From CAWCWK01 sp963842125 (GTDB lineage Bacteria; Pseudomonadota; Alphaproteobacteria; Rhizobiales; CAWCWK01): 64,000 nt of DNA. The stretch's first letter is position 1, and every line of letters starts with the position of its first letter. This document shows positions 26,362-37,213 of the stretch, one piece after another. The stretch is taken from assembly GCA_963842125.1 (NCBI GenBank), contig CAWJFE010000005.1, positions 1,240,001-1,304,000 of the forward strand, read 5' to 3'. The position numbers and the translations under genes were made by a program. The notes under the pieces are model-generated. The model did no database searches. It was not told the origin of the DNA and was given only the letters and a program-made list of their open reading frames with translations.

Positions 26362-27513
26362 CGGAACTCCATGTCTGCATCATCGTCGGCGAGGAATCCG
26401 GGGACGCGATGGGTGCGGCCATCGTGCGTGCTCTCCGGGCTAGGTTCGGCTCCGATATCCATCTCCGGATCAGTGGAACGGGCGGCGACGCGTTGGACGC
26501 GGAGGGCCTCCAGTCAATCTTCCCGCTGTCTGACATCGCCGTCATGGGCATCAGCGCGGTCATTGGCCGATTGTCCCTCATCCTTCGGCGCATCGCGGAC
26601 GCGGCTCGGCACGTCACGGAGGCGAAGCCCGACCTGCTCCTGGTAATCGATAGTCCAGACTTCACGCACCGGGTCGCAAAACGAGTTCGGCGGGCCGAGC
26701 CGACTATCCCGATCATCAAGATCGTCTCACCCAGCGTCTGGGCCTGGCGACCGGGTCGCGCCAAGGCGATGGCAGCCTATGTCGATCGTTTGCTGGCGAT
26801 CCTACCGTTCGAGCCAGCCGTGCACGAACGCCTCGGCGGACCCCCGACGACGTACATCGGCCACCCGCTGATAGAATGTCTAGACGAACTGCGCCCGCCA
26901 CACAGCGGCGCGGCAGAGATCGCGCCCGACGCCCCCATCCTCATTCTGCCCGGCAGCCGCGGAGGGGAAATCGAACGCCATATGTCGCTGTTCGGAGAGG
27001 TCGCAGACCGGATTGCGGCGCATCATCCGGGCCTCGAGTTCGTCCTCCCAGCTGTCCCACGCGTGCGCGGTGCCGTCGAAGAGGCGCTTCGCGGTTGGTC
27101 GCAGGCGGTTCGCATGGTCGAACCTGCGGACAAGTATGAAGCCATGCGGACGGCTCGCGCTGCGCTGGCGGTCTCCGGCACGGTAACGCTGGAACTTGCT
27201 CTGGCGCGTCTCCCGATGGTGGTGGCCTATAAGCTCGACCCGATCGTCGCGCGCCTGCGTTGGCTAGGATCGGTACCCTCGATCGTGCTGCCCAATCTCG
27301 TGATCGGGCGGAACGCGTTTCCAGAGTTCGTCCACGAGGACGCCACGGTCGACGCGCTATCGGAGGCACTTCTGCCGTTGCTCGAACGCGGACCAGCGCG
27401 GGACGCTCAACTTGTCGCGGCAGACGAGGTCGTCGCCGCGATGGTCGGCGATGGCACCGCGCCGAGCGACATCGCCGCAAGCGCCATCATCGACCTCCTT
27501 GGCGAACGCGGTG

Positions 27514-27530
<17 letters not shown>
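26358..27530 (+). CDS. lpxB: Lipid-A-disaccharide synthase
   Basis: LpxB (390 aa) is a GT-B glycosyltransferase (family GT19) that joins two acylated glucosamine units into the lipid A disaccharide at the inner membrane face. Motifs are GEESGDAMGAAI near residue 12, SPSVWAWRPGRAKAM around 120, the LPGSRGGEIERH loop around 195 and SGTVTLELALARLPMVVAYK near 275. It is the last gene of the lpx run and its last 17 bases overlap the end of gltA on the other strand. Confidence 0.97.
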
Positions 27531-28803
<1,273 letters not shown>

Positions 28804-28894
28804 AGGATTTTCCCCGGTCTGCATCGTAGTGTGGACGGTGCCATTTCGCACCTGCGGTATCGGATTTGCGGGTAGCCGGCAAGCGCTCGCGCAG

Positions 28895-30322
28895 TCACGT
28901 CGGGTTCGGAGCGGCGCAGTCGGCCAGCCGCGCAAGGCTCTCCTCGCGCCCCAGAACGAGGAGCACGTCGAAGATTCCAGGCGACGTCGTCTTGCCGGTC
29001 AACGCAGCACGAAGCGGCTGCGCCACCTTGCCTAGCTTGAGATCGACAGCCTCCGCATAGGCGCGAGTTTCGCCCTCCAGCGCATCGGCCGTCCAGAGCT
29101 CGAGCGCTGCGAACCGCGCCGCGAGTTCGGCGATCGTCGCTCTGCCGGTCTGGTCGAGAAGCTTGGCGGCCTTTTCGTCCGGCGTCAGCGGTCGCTCCGT
29201 CCAGAGGAAGCGCGACGCGTCGACCAATTCGACGAGCGTCTTCGCGCGCTCCTGCAAGCTCGGCATCGCCGCCCGCAACTGAATGACGCGTGCATCGGTC
29301 ATCGCCAACGCCATCTCATCGCCGCCCGGGAGATGGGGAAGGGTGGCTAGGAACGTGCGCGTCAGGACGTCCGCTCCGGTCTCGCGCATGTAGATGCCGT
29401 TGAGGTTCTCCAGCTTCTTGAAGTCGATCCGCGCAGGGGATTTCCCCATCCCATCAAGGCCGAACCACTCCAGCATTTGCTGCTCGGACAGGATTTCTTC
29501 GTCCCCGTGGGCCCAGCCCAGGCGCACGAGATAGTTGCGCAGTGCCGCCGGCAGGTAGCCCATCGCGCGATAGGCCTCGATTCCGAGCGCACCGTGTCGC
29601 TTGGACAGCTTCGCGCCATCCGGCCCGTGAATGAGCGGAACGTGCGCCATCGCCGGCGCCGGCCAGCCCAGCAGATCGTAGATCGCGATCTGACGCGCGG
29701 CGTTGGTGAGATGGTCATCGCCGCGCAGGATCTGCGTGACGCCCATGTCGTGATCGTCGACGACGACGGAGAGCATATAGGTGGGCGTGCCGTCACTGCG
29801 AAGAAGGATGAGGTCGTCCAACTCCTTGTTCTGGATCGCGACATCGCCCTGAACGCCGTCCCGGATGATCGTGGCACCGTCCTTCGGCATACGCAGGCGA
29901 ATGGTGTGCGGGCGGTCGGGAGCCTCCGAGGCATCTCGATCGCGCCAGAGGCCGTCATAGCGAGGAGGGCGGCCCTCGGCTCGCGCGGTCTCCCGCATGG
30001 CCGTCAGCTCTTCGGCCGTCGCATAGCAGCGGTAGGCGTTGCCGGCCTTCAGAAGCGAGGCGGCGATCTCGGCGTGCCTCTGTTGGCGTTGCGACTGGAA
30101 GACGACGTCGCCGTCCCACTCGAGTCCGAGCCAGCGCAGTCCATCGAGAATCGCATCGACGGCCTCTTGGGTCGAGCGCGCCTTGTCCGTGTCCTCGACG
30201 CGAAGGAGGAACCGTCCGCCATTGGCGCGGGCAAGGAGATAATTGAAGAGTGCGGTTCGCGCGCCTCCGATGTGGAGAAATCCCGTGGGCGATGGCGCGA
30301 ATCGCGTTACGACGTTTGACAT
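28895..30322 (-). CDS. gltX: Glutamyl-tRNA synthetase
   Basis: This class I synthetase (475 aa) charges tRNA-Glu and, in many alphaproteobacteria, also tRNA-Gln for later amidation. The HIGH-type signature is LHIGG at residues 16-20 and the KMSKS equivalent is AKLSKRHG near residue 240. The C-terminal anticodon-binding helical domain runs from about 325 to the end. Whether it is the only GltX in the genome cannot be judged here. It is divergent from comEC and precedes gltA on the same strand. Confidence 0.96.
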   Translation of the reverse strand: MSNVVTRFAPSPTGFLHIGGARTALFNYLLARANGGRFLLRVEDTDKARSTQEAVDAILDGLRWLGLEWDGDVVFQSQRQQRHAEIAASLLKAGNAYRCYATAEELTAMRETARAEGRPPRYDGLWRDRDASEAPDRPHTIRLRMPKDGATIIRDGVQGDVAIQNKELDDLILLRSDGTPTYMLSVVVDDHDMGVTQILRGDDHLTNAARQIAIYDLLGWPAPAMAHVPLIHGPDGAKLSKRHGALGIEAYRAMGYLPAALRNYLVRLGWAHGDEEILSEQQMLEWFGLDGMGKSPARIDFKKLENLNGIYMRETGADVLTRTFLATLPHLPGGDEMALAMTDARVIQLRAAMPSLQERAKTLVELVDASRFLWTERPLTPDEKAAKLLDQTGRATIAELAARFAALELWTADALEGETRAYAEAVDLKLGKVAQPLRAALTGKTTSPGIFDVLLVLGREESLARLADCAAPNPT

Positions 30323-30346
30323 GAAAGTTCTCTTGAGCGGCGGCGC

Positions 30347-32539
30347 ATGCTGCCGCCCGCCGATCGACAGTCGGGCGGGTGGCCCTACGGCTCGGCGCAG
30401 GTCACAGCGGGGAATGACGTGAGGGCCGGCGGGGTCACCGTCCCGATGCCCGTCCTTCGTAGCACGGGGCCGCGACCCGGTGTAGTGGGCCGAACGTCAT
30501 GGGTCGAACGAGCGCGAGCGATCGTGCGAGACGACTGGGCGAGGGTGGCCTCCAGCGGTCGGGTCTATCTCCTTGCGCCGGTCTGCCTTGCGGCGGGCAT
30601 CCTCATCTATTTCAACCTTCCGCACGAGCCGGCGGCGCTTTTAACGGCGGTCGTCGCGTCTGGAATTGGCTGGTTTGGCCGGCGCTACCTCGTGCTTCGG
30701 GGCGTCGCGCTCCTCGTCGCCGGCATCGCATTGCCGGCCCTGCACGCCGCATGGATGGGGCCACTTCCGAGAACCTTGCCCGATGGACCACGCTCGCTGA
30801 CGGGTGTGATCGAGCGGATCGAGGGAAGGGAAAGCGGCGAGCGGATCACGCTTCGAATCATCTCCGGGGTAAGGGGTGCGAACCGGGTCCTTCTGACTGC
30901 GCGCGAACGGACGGGCGCCGCCGTCGGGAGGCCCGCCCGTGTCGTGGCGATCCTCAATAGGGCGCCCGGCCCGGTTTTGCCTGGCCACTACGACCATGCC
31001 CGTCGTCTCTATTTCGCCGGTGTTGACGCCATGGGCGTTCTCATCGCCGGTCCGTTTCCTGCGGCACCCGGCCCGACGATCCTCCTGGACCGCGGCCGCG
31101 CCTTCATCGCCGACATCAGGGCCGTCATCGCAGGGCGCATTGATGGCGTGCTGTCGGGACAGTCGGCCGCGATGGCGACCGCCCTTCTTACCGGAGAACG
31201 CGGCGGGCTCTCGACGGAGACGCTGGAGGCCATGCGCGGCTCGGGGCTCGCGCACGTATTGGCGATATCGGGCATGCATATGGGGCTCTTCTGCATGTCC
31301 CTTTTCGCCGTCCTGCGCGCATCATTCTCCATGGCAAGCCTTGCGGGGCGGTCGCTACCGGCGAAGAAGCTGGCGGCCATCGGGGCCCTTGCGGGCGGAA
31401 CCTTCTACCTCGCGATCTCCGGCGGTCAGATCGCCACGCAAAGGGCGTATATCATGGTCGCCATCGCCTGCGTGGCTATCCTGCTCGATCGGCCGGCATT
31501 GACCTTGCGCAATGTCGCGACCGCGGCCCTAGTCGTTCTTGCGATCTCGCCCGAAAGCCTCCTCGGCGCGAGTTTCCAAATGTCGTTCGCGGCCACCATC
31601 GCACTCGTCGCCGTTTACGAGCGATGGAACGGGCGTGCGCGTGCCAGCGAGACGGCGCTGGCCGTCCCCGGACAAAAGGCCGCGACCTTGTTCGTGACGT
31701 CGCTCACGGCTGGTCTCGCTACCGCGCCCTATGCCGTCTTCCACTTTCATCGACTCGCGGCGTTCAGCCTCGCGGCAAACCTCGCCGCGATGCCTATCGT
31801 CACCGTCGCCATCATGCCGGCTGGTCTCGCGAGCTTCCTCGCGATGCCCTTCGGCCTGGAAACTCTTCCGCTCATCGTCATGGGGGCCGGAATCGACGGG
31901 CTGCTCTACGTGGCCACGACCGTATCGGAGTGGCCAGGGGCGATGCGCGCCATGCCGCCACTCGTACCTATGGGACTCGCCATCGGATCGTTGGGGCTTT
32001 ATCTAGCCACCACTCTCCGCGGCCTTGCGCCAATGATCGCAGGGGCTATCGTACTCGCTATAGCAGCAGGCATCCAGTTCGATCACGCGTCACCGCCGAT
32101 CATCGTCGCCGAAAACGGCAAGACCTTTGCGGTGCGGCAAGTGGACGAGAGTCTGGTAACGACAGGCGGCCGCTTTTCGGCATTCACAGATGCGCGGTGG
32201 TCCGACGCCGAGGCTTTCAAAGGGCCGATAACCGAGGAAAGCCCGAGCCCCGCCTTCACTACCGACTGCGATCGGACCCAGTGTCTCTATCGTGACGAAC
32301 GATACGCCATTCACTCCGCCTGGGACCCGGCAGCCGTCATGTCGGCTTGCCTGACCGAGGTGATCCTCATAACCCCGCTACCCCGTCCGCCGGACTGTCC
32401 GATCCCCACGCTGATCGTAGCCCCGGCCATGCTCGGGTCCGGCACTCTCCTGATCGATCCCTCGGCACTAGATCGTCCAATCCGGACTGCGACACCCCAC
32501 GACCGCCCATGGCGGGCCCGGGACATCTCTCGCCCCTAA
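30347..32539 (+). CDS. comEC: ComEC/Rec2 family competence/DNA uptake membrane protein
   Basis: This is an inner-membrane channel-like protein related to ComEC, which moves single-stranded DNA into the cytoplasm. The protein has an N-terminal membrane helix pair, an OB-like DUF4131 region (about residues 90-240) and the Competence domain beginning near GSGLAHVLAISGMHMGL, with many helices to about residue 570. The C-terminal part is short and lacks HxHxDH, so there is no intact beta-lactamase domain; that shortened form is common in Rhizobiales. The start is uncertain: the longest frame begins 24 bases from gltX, and ATG 30446 is a plausible later start. The stop overlaps the end of lexA. Confidence 0.9.
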   Translation: MLPPADRQSGGWPYGSAQVTAGNDVRAGGVTVPMPVLRSTGPRPGVVGRTSWVERARAIVRDDWARVASSGRVYLLAPVCLAAGILIYFNLPHEPAALLTAVVASGIGWFGRRYLVLRGVALLVAGIALPALHAAWMGPLPRTLPDGPRSLTGVIERIEGRESGERITLRIISGVRGANRVLLTARERTGAAVGRPARVVAILNRAPGPVLPGHYDHARRLYFAGVDAMGVLIAGPFPAAPGPTILLDRGRAFIADIRAVIAGRIDGVLSGQSAAMATALLTGERGGLSTETLEAMRGSGLAHVLAISGMHMGLFCMSLFAVLRASFSMASLAGRSLPAKKLAAIGALAGGTFYLAISGGQIATQRAYIMVAIACVAILLDRPALTLRNVATAALVVLAISPESLLGASFQMSFAATIALVAVYERWNGRARASETALAVPGQKAATLFVTSLTAGLATAPYAVFHFHRLAAFSLAANLAAMPIVTVAIMPAGLASFLAMPFGLETLPLIVMGAGIDGLLYVATTVSEWPGAMRAMPPLVPMGLAIGSLGLYLATTLRGLAPMIAGAIVLAIAAGIQFDHASPPIIVAENGKTFAVRQVDESLVTTGGRFSAFTDARWSDAEAFKGPITEESPSPAFTTDCDRTQCLYRDERYAIHSAWDPAAVMSACLTEVILITPLPRPPDCPIPTLIVAPAMLGSGTLLIDPSALDRPIRTATPHDRPWRARDISRP

Positions 32540-33222
32540 TAGCGGCGAACGAGGCCGACGAGGCGACCCTGAATGCGGACTTCGTCCGGCCCGTATATGC
32601 GGGTTTCATACAACGGATTCTCGGCCTCGAGTGCGATAGAACCACCCTTGCGCCGGAGCCGCTTCAGCGTCGCCTCGTGATCCTCCACGAGCGCCACGAC
32701 GATCTCGCCATTATCCGCAGAATCCGTCCGCTGGATGACCACGGTATCGCCATCGAGAATGCCGGCCTCGATCATCGAGTCGCCCTTCACCTCCAACGCG
32801 AAATGTTCGCCGCCCCGTAGCATGTCTGGCGGCACCGGGATCGACTGCGCCTGACTTTCGATCGCCTCTATGGGTACACCGGCCGCAATTCGACCGATCA
32901 GCGGCACGCTCGCGCCATCGAACTTAGGAGCAGAAGCCGCCGCGTCGCGCCCGCGTCCACCAGACCCTTCGATGACCTCGGGCACGAAGCCTCTTCGACG
33001 GGGCATCGACTTAGGCACCTTCAGGACTTCGATCGCACGCGCGCGGTGAGGAAGGCGGCGAATGAAGCCCCGCTCTTCCAGAGCCGTGATCAGCCGGTGA
33101 ATACCCGACTTCGATTTGAGTTCGAGCGCATCCTTCATCTCGTCGAAGGACGGCGGAACGCCGGTTTCGTTCAACCGGTCGTTGATGAACTTGAGGAGAT
33201 CGTGCTGCTTGCTCGTCAACAT
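32536..33222 (-). CDS. lexA: LexA repressor
   Basis: LexA (228 aa) represses SOS genes and cleaves itself when RecA filaments form. The N-terminal winged helix is residues 1 to about 65. The self-cleavage bond is A114-G115 in RIAAGVPIEA, the catalytic serine is S149 in GDSM and the lysine is K187. It is preceded by its own operator (33268-33282), so it is autoregulated. The coding end overlaps the comEC end by four bases. Confidence 0.97.
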   Translation of the reverse strand: MLTSKQHDLLKFINDRLNETGVPPSFDEMKDALELKSKSGIHRLITALEERGFIRRLPHRARAIEVLKVPKSMPRRRGFVPEVIEGSGGRGRDAAASAPKFDGASVPLIGRIAAGVPIEAIESQAQSIPVPPDMLRGGEHFALEVKGDSMIEAGILDGDTVVIQRTDSADNGEIVVALVEDHEATLKRLRRKGGSIALEAENPLYETRIYGPDEVRIQGRLVGLVRRY

Positions 33223-33258
33223 GGCGCTACCGCTGCGATTCGGGATGTTCGTACCTGT

Positions 33259-33287
33259 ACGCTAAATGTTCCGCATGCGTTCTGCAA
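33259..33287 (-). promoter_or_regulatory. lexA promoter with LexA operator
   Basis: On the plus strand GTTC-CGCATGC-GTTC (33268-33282) is an exact match to the alphaproteobacterial SOS box GTTC-N7-GTTC. On the minus strand it lies between TTGCAG (33287-33282, -35) and TAGCGT (33264-33259, -10) with a 17-base spacer, so bound LexA would block RNA polymerase. It starts about 36 bases before the lexA ATG. Confidence 0.8.
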
Positions 33288-33357
33288 GTCGCCGAGGTTC
33301 GGATCCTCCAATCTGAGGTCGCTAAAAGGTTAGGGAGACCCCAAACCGGTTTTGCGA

Positions 33358-34137
33358 TCAGATCGCCAGAACGAGGTTCCGGGCGGCGGCCGCGACGTCC
33401 GCCTGCCGCATCAAAGTCTCTCCGACCAGAAACGTCGTCACGCCGATCGCGGCCATGCGATGAATGTCTCCAGCCTCGGCGATACCGCTCTCGGTGACGA
33501 TCAAGCGATCGGCCGGGATGGCGCCCGCGAGGGCTTCCGTGGTGCCGAGATCGGTGGCGAAGGTGCGTAGGTCGCGATTGTTGATGCCGATAAGGGGGGC
33601 AGGCAGCGTCAGGGCGCGGTCCAGTTCGGCGCGGTCGTGAACCTCGACGAGAACATCCATCCCGTGATCGTCGGCGGTGGCGATGAGGTCGGCTGCGAGG
33701 GCGTCGGTGACGGCCGCCATGATGACGAGAATGGCGTCGGCGCCCATTGCCCGTGCCTCGGCCACCTGCGCGACGTCGATCATGAAATCCTTGCGTAAGA
33801 CGGGAAGTGCGCAGGCGGCACGGGCCGCGCGCAGCGCCGCTTCGCTGCCCTGGAAAGATGGCCCGTCCGTTAGTACCGAAAGACACGTCGCGCCGCCGGT
33901 TTCATAGGCGCTTGCGATGGCAGCGGGGTCGAAGTCCTGTCGGATTATGCCCTTGGATGGGCTCGCTTTCTTCACCTCTGCGATCAAACCGATACGGCCT
34001 GCATCGGCAGCGCTTCGGAGGGCCTGGTAGAACCCACGCGGCGGGGTAGCGGGGGCCACATCCGGGACGGGTCCGGCTTTGAGCGCAGCCACTTCTTCGC
34101 GCTTGTAGGCCAAGATGCGATCGAGGGCGGTCGTCAT
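33358..34137 (-). CDS. trpC: Indole-3-glycerol phosphate synthase
   Basis: TrpC (259 aa) closes the indole ring in tryptophan synthesis. It is a single-domain TIM barrel with no fused TrpF. Motifs: LIAEVKKASPSKGII near residue 51, LRKDFMIDVAQVAEA near 115, GINNRDLRTFATDL near 180 and TESGIAEAGD near 212. The start overlaps the trpD stop by four bases. In many rhizobia moaC and moeA lie between trpC and lexA; here about 135 non-coding bases separate trpC from lexA. Confidence 0.97.
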   Translation of the reverse strand: MTTALDRILAYKREEVAALKAGPVPDVAPATPPRGFYQALRSAADAGRIGLIAEVKKASPSKGIIRQDFDPAAIASAYETGGATCLSVLTDGPSFQGSEAALRAARAACALPVLRKDFMIDVAQVAEARAMGADAILVIMAAVTDALAADLIATADDHGMDVLVEVHDRAELDRALTLPAPLIGINNRDLRTFATDLGTTEALAGAIPADRLIVTESGIAEAGDIHRMAAIGVTTFLVGETLMRQADVAAAARNLVLAI

Positions 34138-35159
34138 GCCTTGCTCGCCTCGCGGGAAGCAGCGGCGAAGCGCAGGAGGACATCCTGCGCGGTTCCATCG
34201 TCGATGCGGGTCGCGGCAAGCGCCGCACCTTCGTGGAGGGAACCGACGGCGTCGGCCATCAAGAGAGCGGCGGCGGTGTTGAGAATGACGATATCGCGAT
34301 AGGCGCCGGGCGTGCCGTCCAGAACGGCTTGGAGAGCGGCAGCGTTGTGCGCGGCATTTCCGCCCTTCAGCGCAGCCATCTCGGCGCGGGGCAGGCCAGC
34401 GTCTTCGGGCGTTATCTCGAAGGTGCGGATCTCGCCGGCCTTGAGTTCAGCCACCAGGGTGGAGCCGGTCGTCGTGATCTCGTCGAGGCCCTGGCCGTGG
34501 ACGACCCAGGCCGAGCGGATGCCGAGGTCGCGCGCGACGTGGGCGAGCGGCTCGACCCACTGCGGCGCGAAGACCCCGAGCAGCATGCGGGTCGCGCCCG
34601 CCGGGTTGGAGAGCGGACCGAGAAGATTGAAGATGGTCCGGGTGCCGATCTCCGCTCGGGCAGGCCCAACGTGTCGCATCGCCGAATGGTGGAGGGGCGC
34701 GAACATGAAGCCGAGGCCGGTCTTGCGGATGCAATCGGCGATCCCGACCGGTGCGAGATCGATATCCACACCGAGGGCGGCCAGCGTGTCGGCAGCGCCT
34801 GAGCGGGAGGAAAGAGCGCGGTTCCCATGCTTGGCGACGGTGAGCCCGCAGGCCGCCGCGACGATGGCGCTGCAGGTCGACACGTTGTAGGAGCCCGATG
34901 CATCGCCACCCGTGCCGACGATATCGATAGCGTCGGCCGGCGCATCGACGCGGCGCATCTTCGCGCGCATCACATCGACCGCACCGACGATTTCCTCGAC
35001 CCGTTCGCCGCGTACGCGAAGAGACATGAGAAACGCGCCGATCTGCGCCGGGGTCGCACCACCGGACATGATCGTCTCGAAAGCGCCCGACGCGTCCTCC
35101 CGGGAGAGGATCTCCCCCTGTGCGAGGCGGGCGAGAACGGGTTTCAAGTCATCGGACAT
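34134..35159 (-). CDS. trpD: Anthranilate phosphoribosyltransferase
   Basis: TrpD (341 aa) attaches anthranilate to phosphoribosyl diphosphate, the step before TrpF and TrpC. The PRPP-binding loop is IVGTGGDASGSYNVST near residue 80, followed by KHGNRALSSRSGAADTLAALG near residue 107 and GPLSNPAGATRMLLG near 180. There is no fused TrpG glutaminase. It lies 15 bases after ppiD and overlaps trpC, so the three form one minus-strand operon. Confidence 0.97.
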   Translation of the reverse strand: MSDDLKPVLARLAQGEILSREDASGAFETIMSGGATPAQIGAFLMSLRVRGERVEEIVGAVDVMRAKMRRVDAPADAIDIVGTGGDASGSYNVSTCSAIVAAACGLTVAKHGNRALSSRSGAADTLAALGVDIDLAPVGIADCIRKTGLGFMFAPLHHSAMRHVGPARAEIGTRTIFNLLGPLSNPAGATRMLLGVFAPQWVEPLAHVARDLGIRSAWVVHGQGLDEITTTGSTLVAELKAGEIRTFEITPEDAGLPRAEMAALKGGNAAHNAAALQAVLDGTPGAYRDIVILNTAAALLMADAVGSLHEGAALAATRIDDGTAQDVLLRFAAASREASKA

Positions 35160-35174
35160 CGCTGTTCTCGTGCC

Positions 35175-37028
35175 TCAGCCTTCACCGAGCGTGGCGCGCA
35201 GCGCGGCCTCGTTCGTCTCCACGCCAACGATGTCGCGGACCGCGTCTATATACTGCGCGAGGAGATCTTCGCCGAGGCCGACCTCGGGCGGAACGTCGTC
35301 GCCGGCGTCCGGAATGGCTGCATCCAACACCTGAAAGACGATGCGATCGGAGCCGTTGGCGGCGACGGCAGAGGCGGTCCCTCCGAGCGGTGTCGTGAAC
35401 ACCTGCCGTGTCGCGGCTTGGGGCAGGGCATTGCCAGACCGATCGAATGGGCCGAGATCGCGAACGGTCAGGCCACGCGCGGACGCTACGTCCGTCATTC
35501 GCGTCCCGCCAGAGACCTCTTCCGTGATCTCGCGCGCGAGGGCGGACATGGCGCCGGCGGTTTCTGCCTCGATCCAGGCCGCGACGACATCACTGCGCAC
35601 CTCGTCGAGCGTGCGCTCGCGATCGGATTCGATGTCGGTGACGTGGAAGAAGAGGTAGCCTTCCCGCGTCTGGATCGGATCGGGTTCGAAATCCGTCTCG
35701 GCCTCGAAGACCGCCGGCAAGACCGTCTGCGCGGAGGGAAGCTCGGCGGTAGAGCCCGCCTTGGCCACGCCCGTGCGATCGATTGCCTCGACGGACACCA
35801 GCTCGAGTCCAAGCCGGTCGGCGATCTCCCGAAGCGTTTCGCCGGCGGCGCGGCCATCCTCGATAGCGTCGTAGCTATCGAGGATCGTCTGCCGGGCCAG
35901 CCGAAGGGCGATGTCCTGGCGAAGCTGGTCGCGCACCTCGTCGAGGGGCTGCACGGAGCCGGCTTCGATAGTATCGACCGTTACGAGGGCGGCGCCGAAC
36001 GTTCCATCGACAGGTTCGCTTACGGCACCGACCTCCAGCGCGAACGCGGCCTCGGCTATCGCGGGGTCGATCAGATCGCCCTGCGCGACGGTTCCGAGCG
36101 ACACGTCGGCTGCCGATAGGCCGCGATCCGATACGATGTCGTCGAACGTCGCGCCGTCGGCGATGCGGGCCGCGGCCGCGTCGGCTTCGTCGCGCGATGG
36201 GAAGGCGATCCGGCGAACGGACCGGCGCTCCTCGGTCGTGAAGGCCGCGCGTCGGCTCTCGTACTCTCCGGCGAGGTCGTCCTCCGACACGTCGATCGTG
36301 TCGGCCAGATCTTCCGGCTCGATCTTGATGTAGTCGAAGCTACGATATTCGGGAGCGCGAAAGCGGTCCGCATTCTCGGCGAAGTAGGCCGTCAGGACGG
36401 CGTCGTCCGGCGTGCCTACCGGCTCGATATCGGACGCGGTCACGTCCAGCACGCGGATCGTGCGTTGCTCTAGTCGATAGCGTTCGAGCGCTGAGTCGAG
36501 CGGGGCGGGGGACGGGATGTCGGCGCGGATCGGATAGGTTAACTGAGAGCGGCCGCTGACCTGCTTTTCAAGCGCTATATACGTCGCTTCATTCAAACCG
36601 TTGGAGCGCAGGATCTGATTGAAGAGATTGCGGTCGAACTGTCCGGAGACATTTCGGAAGGCCGGCCCGTCGACGATCTCGGTCGCGAGCGCCTCGTCTG
36701 AACGGGAGAGCCCGTAGATGGTCGCGCGTTCGTCCAGCGCCGCCTCGTTGATCAGCTGATCCACTGTCTGCTGCGGGATGCCGAGGGCGCGGATCTGCTC
36801 GAGGCTGAGCGTTGTGCCGAAGTTTCGGCTGAGCTCGTTCGTGCGCCGTTGAAGGGCCGCGCGGTAGGCCTCGGGGGTTACGGTCCGCTCGCCGACCGTC
36901 GCGAGGGCGGTATTGGCGCCGCCCGTGAAGATGTCGTTGATCCCGAATAGCGCGAAGCTCAGGACGAGCAGGCCGATGAAGATCATGGCGACCCAGCCGC
37001 CGGCGAATTTCCGTAGTGCTGAGAGCAT
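35175..37028 (-). CDS. ppiD: PpiD-like periplasmic peptidyl-prolyl isomerase
   Basis: This 617-residue protein resembles PpiD, a membrane-anchored periplasmic folding factor near the Sec translocon. One N-terminal helix (about residues 12-35, WVAMIFIGLLVLSFALFGIN) anchors it; a SurA-N-like domain follows (about 37-180, with EAYRAALQRRTNELSRNFG), then a PpiC parvulin-like region (about 245-360) and a long C-terminal segment. The parvulin region is diverged, so isomerase activity is uncertain. It is divergent from tpiA with about 185 bases between starts and leads the trpD-trpC operon, an order common in Rhizobiales. Confidence 0.92.
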   Translation of the reverse strand: MLSALRKFAGGWVAMIFIGLLVLSFALFGINDIFTGGANTALATVGERTVTPEAYRAALQRRTNELSRNFGTTLSLEQIRALGIPQQTVDQLINEAALDERATIYGLSRSDEALATEIVDGPAFRNVSGQFDRNLFNQILRSNGLNEATYIALEKQVSGRSQLTYPIRADIPSPAPLDSALERYRLEQRTIRVLDVTASDIEPVGTPDDAVLTAYFAENADRFRAPEYRSFDYIKIEPEDLADTIDVSEDDLAGEYESRRAAFTTEERRSVRRIAFPSRDEADAAAARIADGATFDDIVSDRGLSAADVSLGTVAQGDLIDPAIAEAAFALEVGAVSEPVDGTFGAALVTVDTIEAGSVQPLDEVRDQLRQDIALRLARQTILDSYDAIEDGRAAGETLREIADRLGLELVSVEAIDRTGVAKAGSTAELPSAQTVLPAVFEAETDFEPDPIQTREGYLFFHVTDIESDRERTLDEVRSDVVAAWIEAETAGAMSALAREITEEVSGGTRMTDVASARGLTVRDLGPFDRSGNALPQAATRQVFTTPLGGTASAVAANGSDRIVFQVLDAAIPDAGDDVPPEVGLGEDLLAQYIDAVRDIVGVETNEAALRATLGEG

Positions 37029-37213
37029 GTTCCGCCCGATCCCTCCGCCATCGACTTATGTGCGCGCAGGTCGCGCTACATCTGATGGCCTGTCCATAGT
37101 CCCTTGCGCCGGCCTGATGCCCCACATTAGAGACAGCCGCAAGGTCCGCGCGAACGCGGTCGTTCTCTCGGCGCCTTCTGCTGGCGAAACCGGGCAAAGA
37201 CAGGGCGCAAGAC

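Noticed and set aside
34827..36119. A 430-codon plus-strand frame opposite ppiD and trpD
   Set aside because: Mirror frame of two real genes; no ribosome-binding site and no recognisable domain.
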